23,222 nucleotides of DNA from Candidatus Margulisiibacteriota bacterium. GTDB lineage: Bacteria; Margulisbacteria; Termititenacia; Termititenacales; Termititenacaceae. Location of the stretch: positions 1 through 23,222 of the forward strand of contig JAITIS010000055.1 in assembly GCA_031279305.1 (NCBI GenBank). Reading direction: 5' to 3'. A program made the translations under genes and the position numbers. Below, one piece after another: positions 1 through 7,187 of the stretch (within the stretch, counting starts at the first letter, position 1; each line of letters begins with the position of its first letter). The notes under the pieces were generated by a model, which was not told the origin of the DNA, did no database searches, and saw only the letters and a list, made by a program, of their open reading frames with translations.

Positions 1-45
1 GGTATGGTCAGCGCCAATAAAGTTTACGGCGCGGTCTGGAATTAA
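1..45 (+). CDS. 3' end of an unidentified upstream gene (partial)
   Basis: Frame 1 is open from the window edge and ends at TAA 43-45, giving the tail GMVSANKVYGAVWN. The next gene, argS, is on the opposite strand, so a convergent upstream gene ending here is plausible. Fourteen residues are too few to name a family, and chance cannot be excluded. Confidence 0.35.
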   Translation, partial: GMVSANKVYGAVWN

Positions 46-149
46 CAGAACCCAACAAGCGCTGTAAGCGCGAAGTTTGAGCACAAGAGCGCGCTACGCG
101 CTTAAGTTCTGTCCGCAAGGCCACGAAGCAGCCGACGTGCACCGGCCTT
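45..149. other. Structured spacer with nested inverted repeats
   Basis: ACAGAAC at 45-51 pairs with GTTCTGT at 106-112. Within that, AAGCGCG 66-72 can pair with CGCGCTT 97-103, and AGCGCG/CGCGCT (88-93 and 97-102) form a competing perfect hairpin. A second pair, AAGGCC 117-122 and GGCCTT 144-149, follows. The region lies between the end of the putative upstream gene and the 3' end of argS, so it may end transcription from both sides. It could equally be a dispersed palindromic repeat. No clear T-tract follows the 45-112 structure. Confidence 0.45.
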
Positions 150-194
150 AATATTCTAGGTTGTTGTCTGAAAGTATTTTTTTAAGTGGGATTT

Positions 195-1733
195 TTACAT
201 CTTCTCCGGCGCGCTGACCGCCAGCAGATCCAGAATGATTTTTAACACTGTCTGCACGGCCCGGATTATTTTCAGCCGGTAAGCCGTGACCTGCATATTC
301 TCCGCGATTACCTTGCACTCGTGATAAAAATTATGAAACAGCGCGGCCAATTCCTGCGCGTAGGAACACAAACGGTGTATGCCGTAGGTCTGGCTGATGG
401 TTTCCAGCTCAGACGGCAGGCGGATTATTTTGAGTAGCAGCAGTCTTTCCGCCGGCTCCAGCCGCAGAAATTTTGCTTCCGGCAGAGACGGGATATTCTG
501 GCGGAGTATCGAGCAAATGCGCGCGTGGGCGTACTGCACGTAGTAAACCGGATTGTCGCTGCTTTGTTTTTTGGCCAGATCGAGATCAAAATCCAGCGCC
601 GTGTCCGGCGAGCGCATAGCTAGAAAATAACGCAGAGCGTCCACGCCGATTTCTTCAGCGACTTCTTTCAGCGTGATCAATTCGCCGGTGCGCTTGGACA
701 TTTTGACCGGCTCGCCGCCGCGGTAGAGATTGACCAGCTGGCCGAGAATAACAGTTAGTCTGGTGTCGGATTTTCCGGTGAGCGCCTGAAGCGCCGCCTG
801 CACGCGCGGTATGTAGCCGTGATGATCGGCGCCCCAGATATTGAGAAGCTTGGTAAATCCGCGGTCGAGCTTGTTCCGGTGATAGGCGATATCGGCGGTG
901 AAATAAGTCTTCTCGCCGCCGCTCTTGATGAGCACGCGGTCTTTATCGTCTCCGTAGGCTGTGGACTTGAAAAGCAGCGCGCCGTCTTTTGTGTAAACGG
1001 CGTTTTGTTTTTTCAGCTCGTTTAAGACCTGCTCCAGCGCGCCGCTTTGGTGCAGGGTTTTCTCCGAGAACCAGCTGTCAAATTCCGAGCGGATATTTTT
1101 TAAGGTTTCTTTTTGCTGGTCGAGCGTGACCTGCACGGGATCGGCATCCAGCCGCGCCAGTTCATTGATATAACTGCCGTGATAGCCGTCCTCCGGGAGG
1201 GGCTGGCGGTTTTTTACCGCGTTCACAGAGTTCAAAAAATTGGCGATCTGCCGACCGGCGTCATTGATGTAAAATTCTTTGGTGACGGCATAACCGCAGT
1301 AGGCTAGCGCTCTGGCGAGAATGTCGCCGATAACCGCCCAGCGCCCGTGTCCGATGTGCAGCGGTCCGGTCGGATTGGCGGAAACGTATTCTAGCAGAAT
1401 TTTGGATTGGCGGATGTCTGGCGCTGCCGAATAATCCGGCCTGCCATAGTCCGGCGTGATCTGATCCAGCTCCTGAAAAAGCCGGCGGTCATTTATTTTA
1501 ATATTGATAAAACCGTTGATTTCCGTGAAAACAAAATCCGGTGTTTTGGCATTTAACTGGGCGGCTAATTCCTGCGCTATCCGCGGCGGCGCTTTTTTTT
1601 GGAGCTTGGCCAGCCGCAGGGCAATGTTGGTCGCGTAATCGCCGTAGCGCAGATTTTTCGGCTCTGCCAGCGCGATCGGCGCACCGCCCGCGGCCGCGGT
1701 AAATAAACCGCTAATTTCCGCTTGTATAGACAT
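195..1733 (-). CDS. argS: Arginyl-tRNA synthetase
   Basis: Class I aminoacyl-tRNA synthetase that charges tRNA-Arg with arginine in the cytoplasm. The 512 residues include a short N-terminal Add-1-like segment ending near residue 90 and the signature SANPTGPLHIGHG, with HIGH at 126-129. FYINDAGRQI follows at 154-163 and a canonical KMSKR at 344-348. The C-terminal anticodon-binding helical domain contains the typical YVQYAHARICSILR, and the usual ending SAPEKM shows the C-terminus is complete. At 512 aa it is slightly short, mostly in the N-terminal tRNA-recognition domain. It is transcribed divergently from infA. The ATG lies 7 nt after a TGTTATAAT extended -10 with no Shine-Dalgarno, so translation is probably leaderless. 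Identity is secure. Confidence 0.97.
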   Translation of the reverse strand: MSIQAEISGLFTAAAGGAPIALAEPKNLRYGDYATNIALRLAKLQKKAPPRIAQELAAQLNAKTPDFVFTEINGFINIKINDRRLFQELDQITPDYGRPDYSAAPDIRQSKILLEYVSANPTGPLHIGHGRWAVIGDILARALAYCGYAVTKEFYINDAGRQIANFLNSVNAVKNRQPLPEDGYHGSYINELARLDADPVQVTLDQQKETLKNIRSEFDSWFSEKTLHQSGALEQVLNELKKQNAVYTKDGALLFKSTAYGDDKDRVLIKSGGEKTYFTADIAYHRNKLDRGFTKLLNIWGADHHGYIPRVQAALQALTGKSDTRLTVILGQLVNLYRGGEPVKMSKRTGELITLKEVAEEIGVDALRYFLAMRSPDTALDFDLDLAKKQSSDNPVYYVQYAHARICSILRQNIPSLPEAKFLRLEPAERLLLLKIIRLPSELETISQTYGIHRLCSYAQELAALFHNFYHECKVIAENMQVTAYRLKIIRAVQTVLKIILDLLAVSAPEKM

Positions 1734-1740
1734 AGGGCGG

Positions 1741-1749
1741 ATTATAACA
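1741..1749 (-). promoter_or_regulatory. Extended -10 promoter of argS, leaderless
   Basis: On the minus strand this reads TGTTATAAT, a perfect extended -10 (TGnTATAAT), followed by 7 nt and the argS ATG. Transcription would start at or within a base or two of the start codon. No good -35 is seen at 16-18 bp, which the extended -10 could compensate for. Confidence 0.6.
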
Positions 1750-1816
1750 AATATCCCCTAAACAAGGGGCTTTTCTTTTTAGCAAAGATAGTGTAACATA
1801 GACGCCCATTTTAGGG

Positions 1817-1839
1817 AAAAGGGGCTTTTTGCGCCTTTT
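1817..1839 (+). promoter_or_regulatory. Leader hairpin just upstream of the infA ribosome-binding site
   Basis: AAAAGGGGC (1817-1825), a TTTTT loop and GCGCCTTTT (1831-1839) form a 9-bp stem with one G-G mismatch. It directly abuts GAGGAG (1841-1846), the infA ribosome-binding site. The CCTTTTT 3' side looks like a weak intrinsic terminator or attenuator. The 11-mer AAGGGGCTTTT occurs twice in this leader, at 1764-1774 and 1819-1829. No convincing -35/-10 pair for infA was found. Confidence 0.35.
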
Positions 1840-1860
1840 TGAGGAGTTATTAGTAGAAAT

Positions 1861-2076
1861 ATGGCGGGCGACGTAATCGAGGTTTCTGGTGTAGTGACAG
1901 AGTCGATGCCGAACGCTGTGTTTCGCGTCAAGCTGGAAACCGGTCAGGAAGTGCTGGCGCACGTTTCCGGCAAGATCAGAAAAAACTTTATCCGCATTTT
2001 GTTGGGCGATAGAGTCAAGGTGGAATTGTCTCCGTATGACCTGACCCGCGGACGGATAACGTTTAGAGAAAAATAA
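1861..2076 (+). CDS. infA: Translation initiation factor IF-1
   Basis: A 71-residue S1-like OB-fold protein that binds the 30S A site during initiation. It shows the family pattern: GVVTESMPNAVFRVKLETG, then VLAHVSGKIRKNFIRILLGD, then VKVELSPYDLTRGRITFR. The length matches bacterial IF-1 exactly. GAGGAG at 1841-1846 lies 14 nt upstream of the ATG. It is the first gene of the ribosomal run; the usual secY-adk-map neighbours are absent because argS lies upstream on the other strand. Confidence 0.96.
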   Translation: MAGDVIEVSGVVTESMPNAVFRVKLETGQEVLAHVSGKIRKNFIRILLGDRVKVELSPYDLTRGRITFREK

Positions 2077-2093
2077 AGGAAAAATTTTAAGCA

Positions 2094-2207
2094 ATGAAAG
2101 TGCGGGCTTCGGTAAAAAAAATCTGCAAAGACTGCAAGATCATCAAGCGCAAGGGTGTTTTGCGCGTGATCTGTAAGACCAAAAAACACAAACAAAGACA
2201 GGGGTAA
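2094..2207 (+). CDS. rpmJ: 50S ribosomal protein bL36
   Basis: A 37-residue large-subunit protein that begins MKVRASVKKICKDCKIIKR. Cys11, Cys14 and Cys27 with His32 make the C-C-C-H zinc site of the C+ (zinc-binding) paralogue. AAGGA at 2076-2080 precedes the ATG, and the gene sits 17 nt after infA in the standard order infA-rpmJ-rpsM. It is very basic and ends KKHKQRQG. Confidence 0.95.
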   Translation: MKVRASVKKICKDCKIIKRKGVLRVICKTKKHKQRQG

Positions 2208-2217
2208 GGAGCGTAAA

Positions 2218-2595
2218 ATGGCACGGCTGGGCGGAGTGGATTTGCCGAATAATAAAAGGATCGAGATAGCTTTGCGTTACATTTATGGCATCGGCCCGTC
2301 CTTGAGCGCGAAAATATTAAAAAACACCGGCGTGAAACCGGAGATCCGGGTCAAAGATCTGGCCGAGGCGGATATTGTGAAATTGCAGCAGGCTCTGCGT
2401 GATTATGTGATCGAGGGCGACCTGCGCCGCAAAGTCACCCTAGACGTGAAGCGTTTGATCGAGATCGGCTCTTACCGCGGCCAGAGGCACCGCAAAGGCC
2501 TGCCCTGCCGCGGCCAGCGTTCGCGCACCAACGCGCGCACTAATCGCAAGGGGCCGAAAAGAACTGTCGCCAATAAAAAAGTCGCGACAAAATAA
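2218..2595 (+). CDS. rpsM: 30S ribosomal protein uS13
   Basis: A 125-residue small-subunit head protein that contacts the P-site tRNA and the B1 inter-subunit bridges. The N-terminus has the helix-two-turn-helix signature ALRYIYGIGPSLSAKIL. The basic C-terminal tail carries the diagnostic SYRGQRHRKGLPCRGQRSRTNARTNR split across residues 88-113. AAGGAG at 2206-2211 gives a normal start spacing. It lies between rpmJ and rpsK in the alpha-operon order. Confidence 0.97.
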   Translation: MARLGGVDLPNNKRIEIALRYIYGIGPSLSAKILKNTGVKPEIRVKDLAEADIVKLQQALRDYVIEGDLRRKVTLDVKRLIEIGSYRGQRHRKGLPCRGQRSRTNARTNRKGPKRTVANKKVATK

Positions 2596-2604
2596 GGAGC
2601 AGTG

Positions 2605-3012
2605 ATGGCGGAAAAAACAGAACAAGCGGTAAAAAAAGAAAAGACTAAAAAAAAGCTGAAAAAAGACATAGCCAGAGGCATAGCCAAAATCAAATCTACT
2701 TTTAATAACACGATAGTTTCGATCACCGACCAGCGAGGCAATGTGGTCTCTTGGGGTTCGGCCGGCTGCGCGGAATTCAAAGGCTCCAAAAAAGGCACGC
2801 CGTTTGCCGCCCAGCAGGCTTCCGAGACCGCCGCGCGCAAGGCTATCGAGCAGGGTATGGCCGAGGTGGACGTGGAGGTCAATGGACCCGGCTCGGGCCG
2901 CGAGACGGCTATCCGCGCTTTGCAGTCCGCGGGACTGCGGGTGCTCTCTATAAAAGATGTGACGCCGCTGCCGCACAACGGCTGCCGCCCGCCTAAAAAG
3001 CGAAGAGTGTAA
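2605..3012 (+). CDS. rpsK: 30S ribosomal protein uS11
   Basis: A 135-residue small-subunit platform protein at the mRNA exit region. The core includes KSTFNNTIVSITDQRGN, FKGSKKGTPFAAQQA, the GPGSGRE turn and the universal ending TPLPHNGCRPPKKRRV. The first 20 residues are a lysine-rich extension (KKEKTKKKLKK), as in many S11 proteins. ATG 2605 is preferred over the in-frame GTG at 2602 because AAGGAG (2594-2599) is then 5 nt away rather than 2. Confidence 0.96.
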   Translation: MAEKTEQAVKKEKTKKKLKKDIARGIAKIKSTFNNTIVSITDQRGNVVSWGSAGCAEFKGSKKGTPFAAQQASETAARKAIEQGMAEVDVEVNGPGSGRETAIRALQSAGLRVLSIKDVTPLPHNGCRPPKKRRV

Positions 3013-3022
3013 GGAGACTTTG

Positions 3023-3643
3023 ATGGGAAAACATAAACTGGCTGATTGCAAACAGTGCCGCCGGGAAGGCGAGCGGCTTTTGCTAAAAGGCGACCGCTGC
3101 AATTCCCAGCGCTGTGCTTTGCTCAGGTGCAAAACCGCTCCCGGTATGCACGGCGCCGCGGTGAAAAAACAATCCGAGTACGCGGTGCGTCTGCGCGAAA
3201 AACAAAAACTGCGCCGGATTTTTGGCCTGTCCGAAAAACAAATGTGGCATTATTTTGCAAACGCCCACCGGACGCCCGGCGTGACCGGTACTTTAATGCT
3301 CCAGTATCTGGAGCGCCGTCTGGATAATATCGCTTTCCGTCTGGGTTTCGCGGCCTCGCGCAAGCACGCCAGACAGCTGGTCAAGCACGGTCATTTCCAG
3401 ATCAACGGCCGAAAAGTGGATCTGCCTTCTTATCTGGTTGCGCCGGAAGACAAAATATCCATTAAGCCGTCTTCGCAAAAATCTTTTGAGGCGGCGTTGA
3501 GCAGGGCCAAAGAAGCGCAGTATCCGGCTTGGCTGAAATTTGATCCGGCCCAAAACGCCGGTCTGGTGCTGTCTATTCCGTCCCGCGAAGAGATAGATTA
3601 TCCGATCGACGAACAGCTGATCGTCGAGCATTACGCGAAATAA
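3023..3643 (+). CDS. rpsD: 30S ribosomal protein uS4
   Basis: A 206-residue primary 16S rRNA-binding protein. Cys9-x2-Cys12 and Cys26-x4-Cys31 at the N-terminus form the zinc knuckle of the C+ version. The S4 RNA-binding domain follows, with YLERRLDNIAFRLGFA, SRKHARQLVKHGHFQINGRKV and the ending DEQLIVEHYAK. ATG 3023 is chosen over the in-frame TTG at 3020 because AAGGAG at 3011-3016 sits 6 nt upstream. The order rpsK-rpsD-rpoA is the classical alpha operon, in which S4 is often the autoregulator. No leader pseudoknot was identified here. Confidence 0.97.
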   Translation: MGKHKLADCKQCRREGERLLLKGDRCNSQRCALLRCKTAPGMHGAAVKKQSEYAVRLREKQKLRRIFGLSEKQMWHYFANAHRTPGVTGTLMLQYLERRLDNIAFRLGFAASRKHARQLVKHGHFQINGRKVDLPSYLVAPEDKISIKPSSQKSFEAALSRAKEAQYPAWLKFDPAQNAGLVLSIPSREEIDYPIDEQLIVEHYAK

Positions 3644-3658
3644 TTAAGGAGGAAAAAT

Positions 3659-4621
3659 ATGACAAATCCTTGGGTGAAATATACAGAAGTGTCCCCGACC
3701 TATGGAGTTTTTACGGCGGAGCCTCTGGGGCGGGGTTACGGCACGACGCTAGGCAACTCTCTGCGGCGCGTCCTTTTATCTTCGATCGGCGGCGCGGCGG
3801 TCACCACAGTCAAGATTGACGGCGTGGACCACGAGTTTTCCACCGTCGACGGCATCAAAGAGGATGTGTTGGATATTATCGCCAATATTAAAAATATCGC
3901 CGTGAAGTCTTATTCGGACGCTCCGGTTGAGATGACCCTGACGGCCAAAGGCGAGGGTTTGGTCACCGCCCGCGACATCAAGCACGACAATGAAGTGGAA
4001 ATCATCAATCCCAATCATCATATCGCCACGATTGGCCGGGGCGGCAAACTGAATGTTACGCTGACCGTGGAAAAAGGCGTCGGCTATATTATGGCCGATG
4101 TGAATGAGAGCAAAAAATTTCCGATCGGCACGATGCCGATCGACGCTTCGTTTTCGCCGGTAGTTAAGGTCAACCACAAAGTTGAGCCGACCCGTGTGGG
4201 CAAGAGCATTGATTATGACAAACTGACGCTGGAAGTCTGGACTAACGGCGTTATCTCTCCTGAAGAGGCCGTGAAGCAAAGCTCGCAGATCTTAAAAAAC
4301 CAGATGGATATTTTTCTCAATCTCAATCAAAAGCCGGCCGATTCCGACAATGTGCACGACTCGGAAGTGAATAAACAAAAAAACAGCGGCTTGTCCCTGA
4401 CTATTGATGATCTGGAGCTGTCCGCTCGTTCGTCCAACTGCCTGAAAAAAGCCAATATCAACACCGTTTCCGAACTGGTGGACAAGCCTCTGGAAGATCT
4501 CCTGAAGATCAAAAATTTTGGCAAAAAATCAGCCGAGGAGATCAACACCAAACTGGCGCAGTATGGTCTAGCCCTGAAAGGCGACATCAACGATTTCAGC
4601 CTCGAAGAAGACGAAGAATAA
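3659..4621 (+). CDS. rpoA: RNA polymerase alpha subunit
   Basis: A 320-residue subunit that nucleates core polymerase assembly and contacts UP elements and activators. The N-terminal dimerisation domain covers about 1-225, with GRGYGTTLGNSLRRVLLSS near the start. The C-terminal domain, about 245-310, carries LELSARSSNCLKKANI and LLKIKNFGKKSAEEI, the two helix-hairpin-helix elements that bind DNA. The linker (about 226-244) is charged. A strong AAGGAGG (3646-3652) precedes the ATG. Full length for the family. Confidence 0.98.
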   Translation: MTNPWVKYTEVSPTYGVFTAEPLGRGYGTTLGNSLRRVLLSSIGGAAVTTVKIDGVDHEFSTVDGIKEDVLDIIANIKNIAVKSYSDAPVEMTLTAKGEGLVTARDIKHDNEVEIINPNHHIATIGRGGKLNVTLTVEKGVGYIMADVNESKKFPIGTMPIDASFSPVVKVNHKVEPTRVGKSIDYDKLTLEVWTNGVISPEEAVKQSSQILKNQMDIFLNLNQKPADSDNVHDSEVNKQKNSGLSLTIDDLELSARSSNCLKKANINTVSELVDKPLEDLLKIKNFGKKSAEEINTKLAQYGLALKGDINDFSLEEDEE

Positions 4622-4645
4622 ACAGGGGATAAAAGGACAAAGCAA

Positions 4646-5005
4646 ATGAGGCATAAATATGGATATAATAAACTGCACAAGCCGACCGACCAGCGCTTGG
4701 CTATGCTCAAAAGTATGGCGGTGTCGCTTTTCCGCTACGAACGCATTGAAACGACAGAAGCTCGCGCTAAGGAATTGCGCAAAATGGTGGACGGGATCAT
4801 CACTCTGGTCAAAAAGGGCGATCTGAGTTCGCGGCGCAGAGTGATCAATCTGCTGCTTTCCGACAAAGAGCTGGTCAAGCGGCTGTACGCCGGCAAAGAC
4901 CGTTTCAAAACCAGAAACAGCGGGTATTCCCGGATCATTCAGTCCGGCGCGCGCCGGGGCGACGCGGCTAAAATGGTTTTGCTTGAACTAGTGGATGCCG
5001 CCTGA
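4646..5005 (+). CDS. rplQ: 50S ribosomal protein bL17
   Basis: A 119-residue large-subunit protein near the tunnel exit. It begins with the typical MRHKYGYNKLHKPTDQRLAM and contains LFRYERIETTEARAKELRKMVDGIITLVKKGD; the C-terminal half holds YSRIIQSGARRGDAAKMVLLEL. AAAAGGA (4631-4637) is the ribosome-binding site. It follows rpoA, the canonical end of the alpha operon, and its last 11 nt overlap the start of truA. Confidence 0.97.
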   Translation: MRHKYGYNKLHKPTDQRLAMLKSMAVSLFRYERIETTEARAKELRKMVDGIITLVKKGDLSSRRRVINLLLSDKELVKRLYAGKDRFKTRNSGYSRIIQSGARRGDAAKMVLLELVDAA

Positions 5006-5777
5006 TTTATTTTTGCGGCTGGAATATCTGGGCGGGCTTTACGCCGGTTCCCAGGCGCAGAAAAACGGTATAACTATACAGGAACTTTTAGATAAGGCTT
5101 TGAGCCGGATCTGCGGCGGGGCGAAAATCAGAACTGTTTTTGCCGGACGGACGGACAGCGGCGTGCATTCCTGCGGGCAGGCAGTGACAGCTTCCCTGCC
5201 CGCGGTTATGCCGGCGGCTAAAATACAGACAGCCTTAAACAGTCTGCTGCCGCCGGATATACGGGTCAGCGCGGTCAGCCGCGAGGCTCCGGTTTTGGGC
5301 GCGCGTTATGCGGCGAAGTCCAGAGAGTATTTGTACAATATTTACTGCGGTGAAAAACCGCCGTTGTATTTACAGCATTGTGTCTGGCACTGGCCAAGAA
5401 CTCTGGATTTTGCCTTGATGCGCCGGGCCGCCCGGCTTTTTCGGGGCGAGCATGATTTCTCGGCATTTTGCGCGGCTGGCAGCGCGGCGGTGAATAAAAT
5501 ACGGCGCGTGTCCGTGTCGGATTTGAGCCGGCACAAAATTGCGGACTGGCCGGGTTCCGGGCGGCGGGCGGCGGGAGAGCTTTGGACTTACCGTATCAAA
5601 GCCGATGGATTTTTGTACCGGATGGCGCGCAATATCGTGGCCGCTCTGGTGGCGGTGGGTTCCGGCAGGCTGACTCTGCAGGAATTGCGCCGCATACAGC
5701 TGGGCAATGACCGCCGGTGTTTGGCGGCTCCGACCGCTCCAGCGCAGGGCTTGACCCTGTATGGCGTGCAATACTAG
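4995..5777 (+). CDS. truA: tRNA pseudouridine(38-40) synthase TruA
   Basis: Makes pseudouridine at positions 38-40 of the tRNA anticodon stem. The catalytic Asp54 lies in FAGRTDSGVHSCGQ (49-62). Later family features include REYLYNIYCGEKPPLY, FRGEHDFSAFCAAGS and FLYRMARNIVAALVAVGSGRL. The start overlaps rplQ by 11 nt, suggesting translational coupling, and rplM follows at 12 nt. The order rplQ-truA-rplM-rpsI resembles Firmicutes without the ecfA/ecfT genes. The first motif, normally YDG-x-F-x-GWQ, reads YLGGLYAGSQAQ here, so the Trp is replaced. The catalytic core is intact and it is probably active. Confidence 0.93.
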   Translation: MPPDLFLRLEYLGGLYAGSQAQKNGITIQELLDKALSRICGGAKIRTVFAGRTDSGVHSCGQAVTASLPAVMPAAKIQTALNSLLPPDIRVSAVSREAPVLGARYAAKSREYLYNIYCGEKPPLYLQHCVWHWPRTLDFALMRRAARLFRGEHDFSAFCAAGSAAVNKIRRVSVSDLSRHKIADWPGSGRRAAGELWTYRIKADGFLYRMARNIVAALVAVGSGRLTLQELRRIQLGNDRRCLAAPTAPAQGLTLYGVQY

Positions 5778-5788
5778 AGGAGAAAATA

Positions 5789-6229
5789 ATGTTAAGTTTT
5801 AAGAGATCATTCAATCTGAAAAAAGAACAAGTCGACCGCAAATGGCATCTGGTCGACGCGGAGGGCAAAACCCTCGGCCGTCTGGCCGCCGCTGTGGCTA
5901 AAATTTTGCGCGGCAAAAATAAAGCGACCTTTACGCCCAATGTGGACTGCGGTGACTTTGTGGTGATCTTAAACTCGGATAAGATTCATTACACCGGCGC
6001 CAAAGGCCGGGAAAAAGTCTATTATAAATACTCTGGATTTCCCGGCGGCTTGAGCGCGGTGGAGTTAGGCAAGCAAATGCAGAAAGACTCCCGTAAAGTC
6101 GTGCTGGCGGCGGTCAAAGGTATGCTGCCCAAAAGCCGTCTGGCTGACAGACAACTCACTAAATGCAAGGTTTTCAAAGGCGCCGAGCATATTCATTCTG
6201 CCCAGCGACCGGTGAAGCTAGAAATATAA
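5789..6229 (+). CDS. rplM: 50S ribosomal protein uL13
   Basis: A 146-residue early-assembly large-subunit protein. It starts MLSFKRSFNLKKEQVDRKWH and contains VDAEGKTLGRLAAAVAKILRGKNKATFTPN, VDCGDFVVILNSDKI, YYKYSGFPGG and VKGMLPKSRLADRQL. The open frame extends 24 codons upstream into truA, but ATG 5789 is the right start: GAGGAG (5777-5782) sits 6 nt before it and homology begins here. It pairs with rpsI in the usual two-gene unit. Confidence 0.97.
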   Translation: MLSFKRSFNLKKEQVDRKWHLVDAEGKTLGRLAAAVAKILRGKNKATFTPNVDCGDFVVILNSDKIHYTGAKGREKVYYKYSGFPGGLSAVELGKQMQKDSRKVVLAAVKGMLPKSRLADRQLTKCKVFKGAEHIHSAQRPVKLEI

Positions 6230-6242
6230 AAGGAGAAATTTG

Positions 6243-6740
6243 ATGTCTGAAAAAACCAAGAAAGTTGCCAAGCCCGCGGATAAATCAGTGGCGGCTGTGG
6301 TGGTAAAAAAAGCCGCGGGTAAAAGCGGCGGTAGTATTTATGCCAAAGGCCTGCAGCATTCCGCCTACGGCAAGCGTAAAAACGCCACCGCCCGCGTGGT
6401 GCTGCGTCCGGGCAGCGGAAAATTTCTTATCAATGATGCCTATGATTTGCCAGCTTATTTCGGCAACCGCCAGACTGTTTTGATGCAGGTGGCGAGGCCT
6501 TTCCGGGTGGCGGAGCTGGAAAATCAGTACGACGTTTTTGCCAAGCTTCACGGCGGCGGCAAATTTGGCCAAGCCGGTGCGCTGGCGCACGCCATCGCCA
6601 AAACTATTGTGGTCATCAATCCGGGTTTGAAGAAAAAACTAAAAGACGAGAACCTCATCACCCGCGACTCGCGCGTCAAAGAGACCAAAAAATACGGACG
6701 TAAAAAAGCGCGCAAGGGCTATACCTACCGCAAGAGATAA
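6243..6740 (+). CDS. rpsI: 30S ribosomal protein uS9
   Basis: A 165-residue small-subunit head protein whose C-terminal tail reaches the P-site tRNA. The core includes AYGKRKNATARVVLRPGSGK, YFGNRQTV, the GGGKFGQAGALAHAIAKTIV segment, LITRDSRVKETKKYGRKKARKG and the tail YTYRKR. The family usually ends FSKR. Residues 1-33 are an Ala/Lys-rich N-terminal extension absent from the short E. coli form. ATG 6243 is preferred over TTG 6240 because AGGAG (6231-6235) is well spaced. Nothing clear is seen in 6741-6830 except an A/T-rich hairpin (AATAAA-AAGC-TTTATT). Confidence 0.97.
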   Translation: MSEKTKKVAKPADKSVAAVVVKKAAGKSGGSIYAKGLQHSAYGKRKNATARVVLRPGSGKFLINDAYDLPAYFGNRQTVLMQVARPFRVAELENQYDVFAKLHGGGKFGQAGALAHAIAKTIVVINPGLKKKLKDENLITRDSRVKETKKYGRKKARKGYTYRKR

Positions 6741-6830
6741 CGCTACAGGTCTTTGACCGATTCGCTGCAAGAAATATCCAATAGCCTCCCGCGCAGCCCT
6801 GATTTTGTGCCATAAGGATAATAAAAAGCT

Positions 6831-7187
6831 TTATTGCTCTTGCATAACTTTTTTAGCGGAGACTGTTAATTTTTTACTCATCAGCACCGCGTCTTCCGCC
6901 GGATCGCGGTAATAGTTTTTTCTAATGCCAATCTGCGCAAATCCTAATTTTTTGTACAGCTTTAACGCCGCGGTGTTAGCGGCGCGGACCTCCAGATAAG
7001 CATTGTTCAGTTTTCTATTTTCCGCCAGCAGTTCCCGCAGAGCTTTTTCCGCCAGCCCCTGTCTGCGGTGTTTTGGTTCCACGCGCACATCAATGATCTG
7101 CAATTCATCGGCGGCGGCCACATACTCGATAAATCCGGCCTCCTGAGGAGCGGCCCCGGTGGCGTTGTATGTTATACTTTTACGCAT
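6831..7187 (-). CDS. rimI: RimI-like GNAT N-acetyltransferase (short)
   Basis: GNAT-fold acetyltransferase of the RimI type, whose members acetylate the N-terminal alanine of ribosomal protein S18 using acetyl-CoA. Motif A, VRVEPKHRRQGLAEKALRELL, supplies the acetyl-CoA pyrophosphate loop (R-R-Q-G-L-A). Motif B reads AYLEVRAANTAALKLYKKLGF, then GIRKNYYRDPAEDAVLMSKKL, the classic RimI ending with its double Tyr. At 118 aa it lacks roughly the first 30-35 residues of E. coli RimI (helices 1-2), so the substrate cleft may differ. It is divergent from the phosphatase gene across 29 bp. A TAAAAT on the minus strand 6 nt before the ATG suggests a leaderless message. Confidence 0.8.
   Translation of the reverse strand: MRKSITYNATGAAPQEAGFIEYVAAADELQIIDVRVEPKHRRQGLAEKALRELLAENRKLNNAYLEVRAANTAALKLYKKLGFAQIGIRKNYYRDPAEDAVLMSKKLTVSAKKVMQEQ

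Noticed and set aside
2440..3132. 230-aa open frame on the minus strand over rpsM/rpsK
   Set aside because: Both ribosomal genes on the plus strand are certain; the frame is an antisense by-product of GC-rich third positions and has no family resemblance.
5717..5788. Upstream extension of rplM
   Set aside because: The extra 24 residues overlap truA and do not belong to the L13 family; ATG 5789 has GAGGAG.
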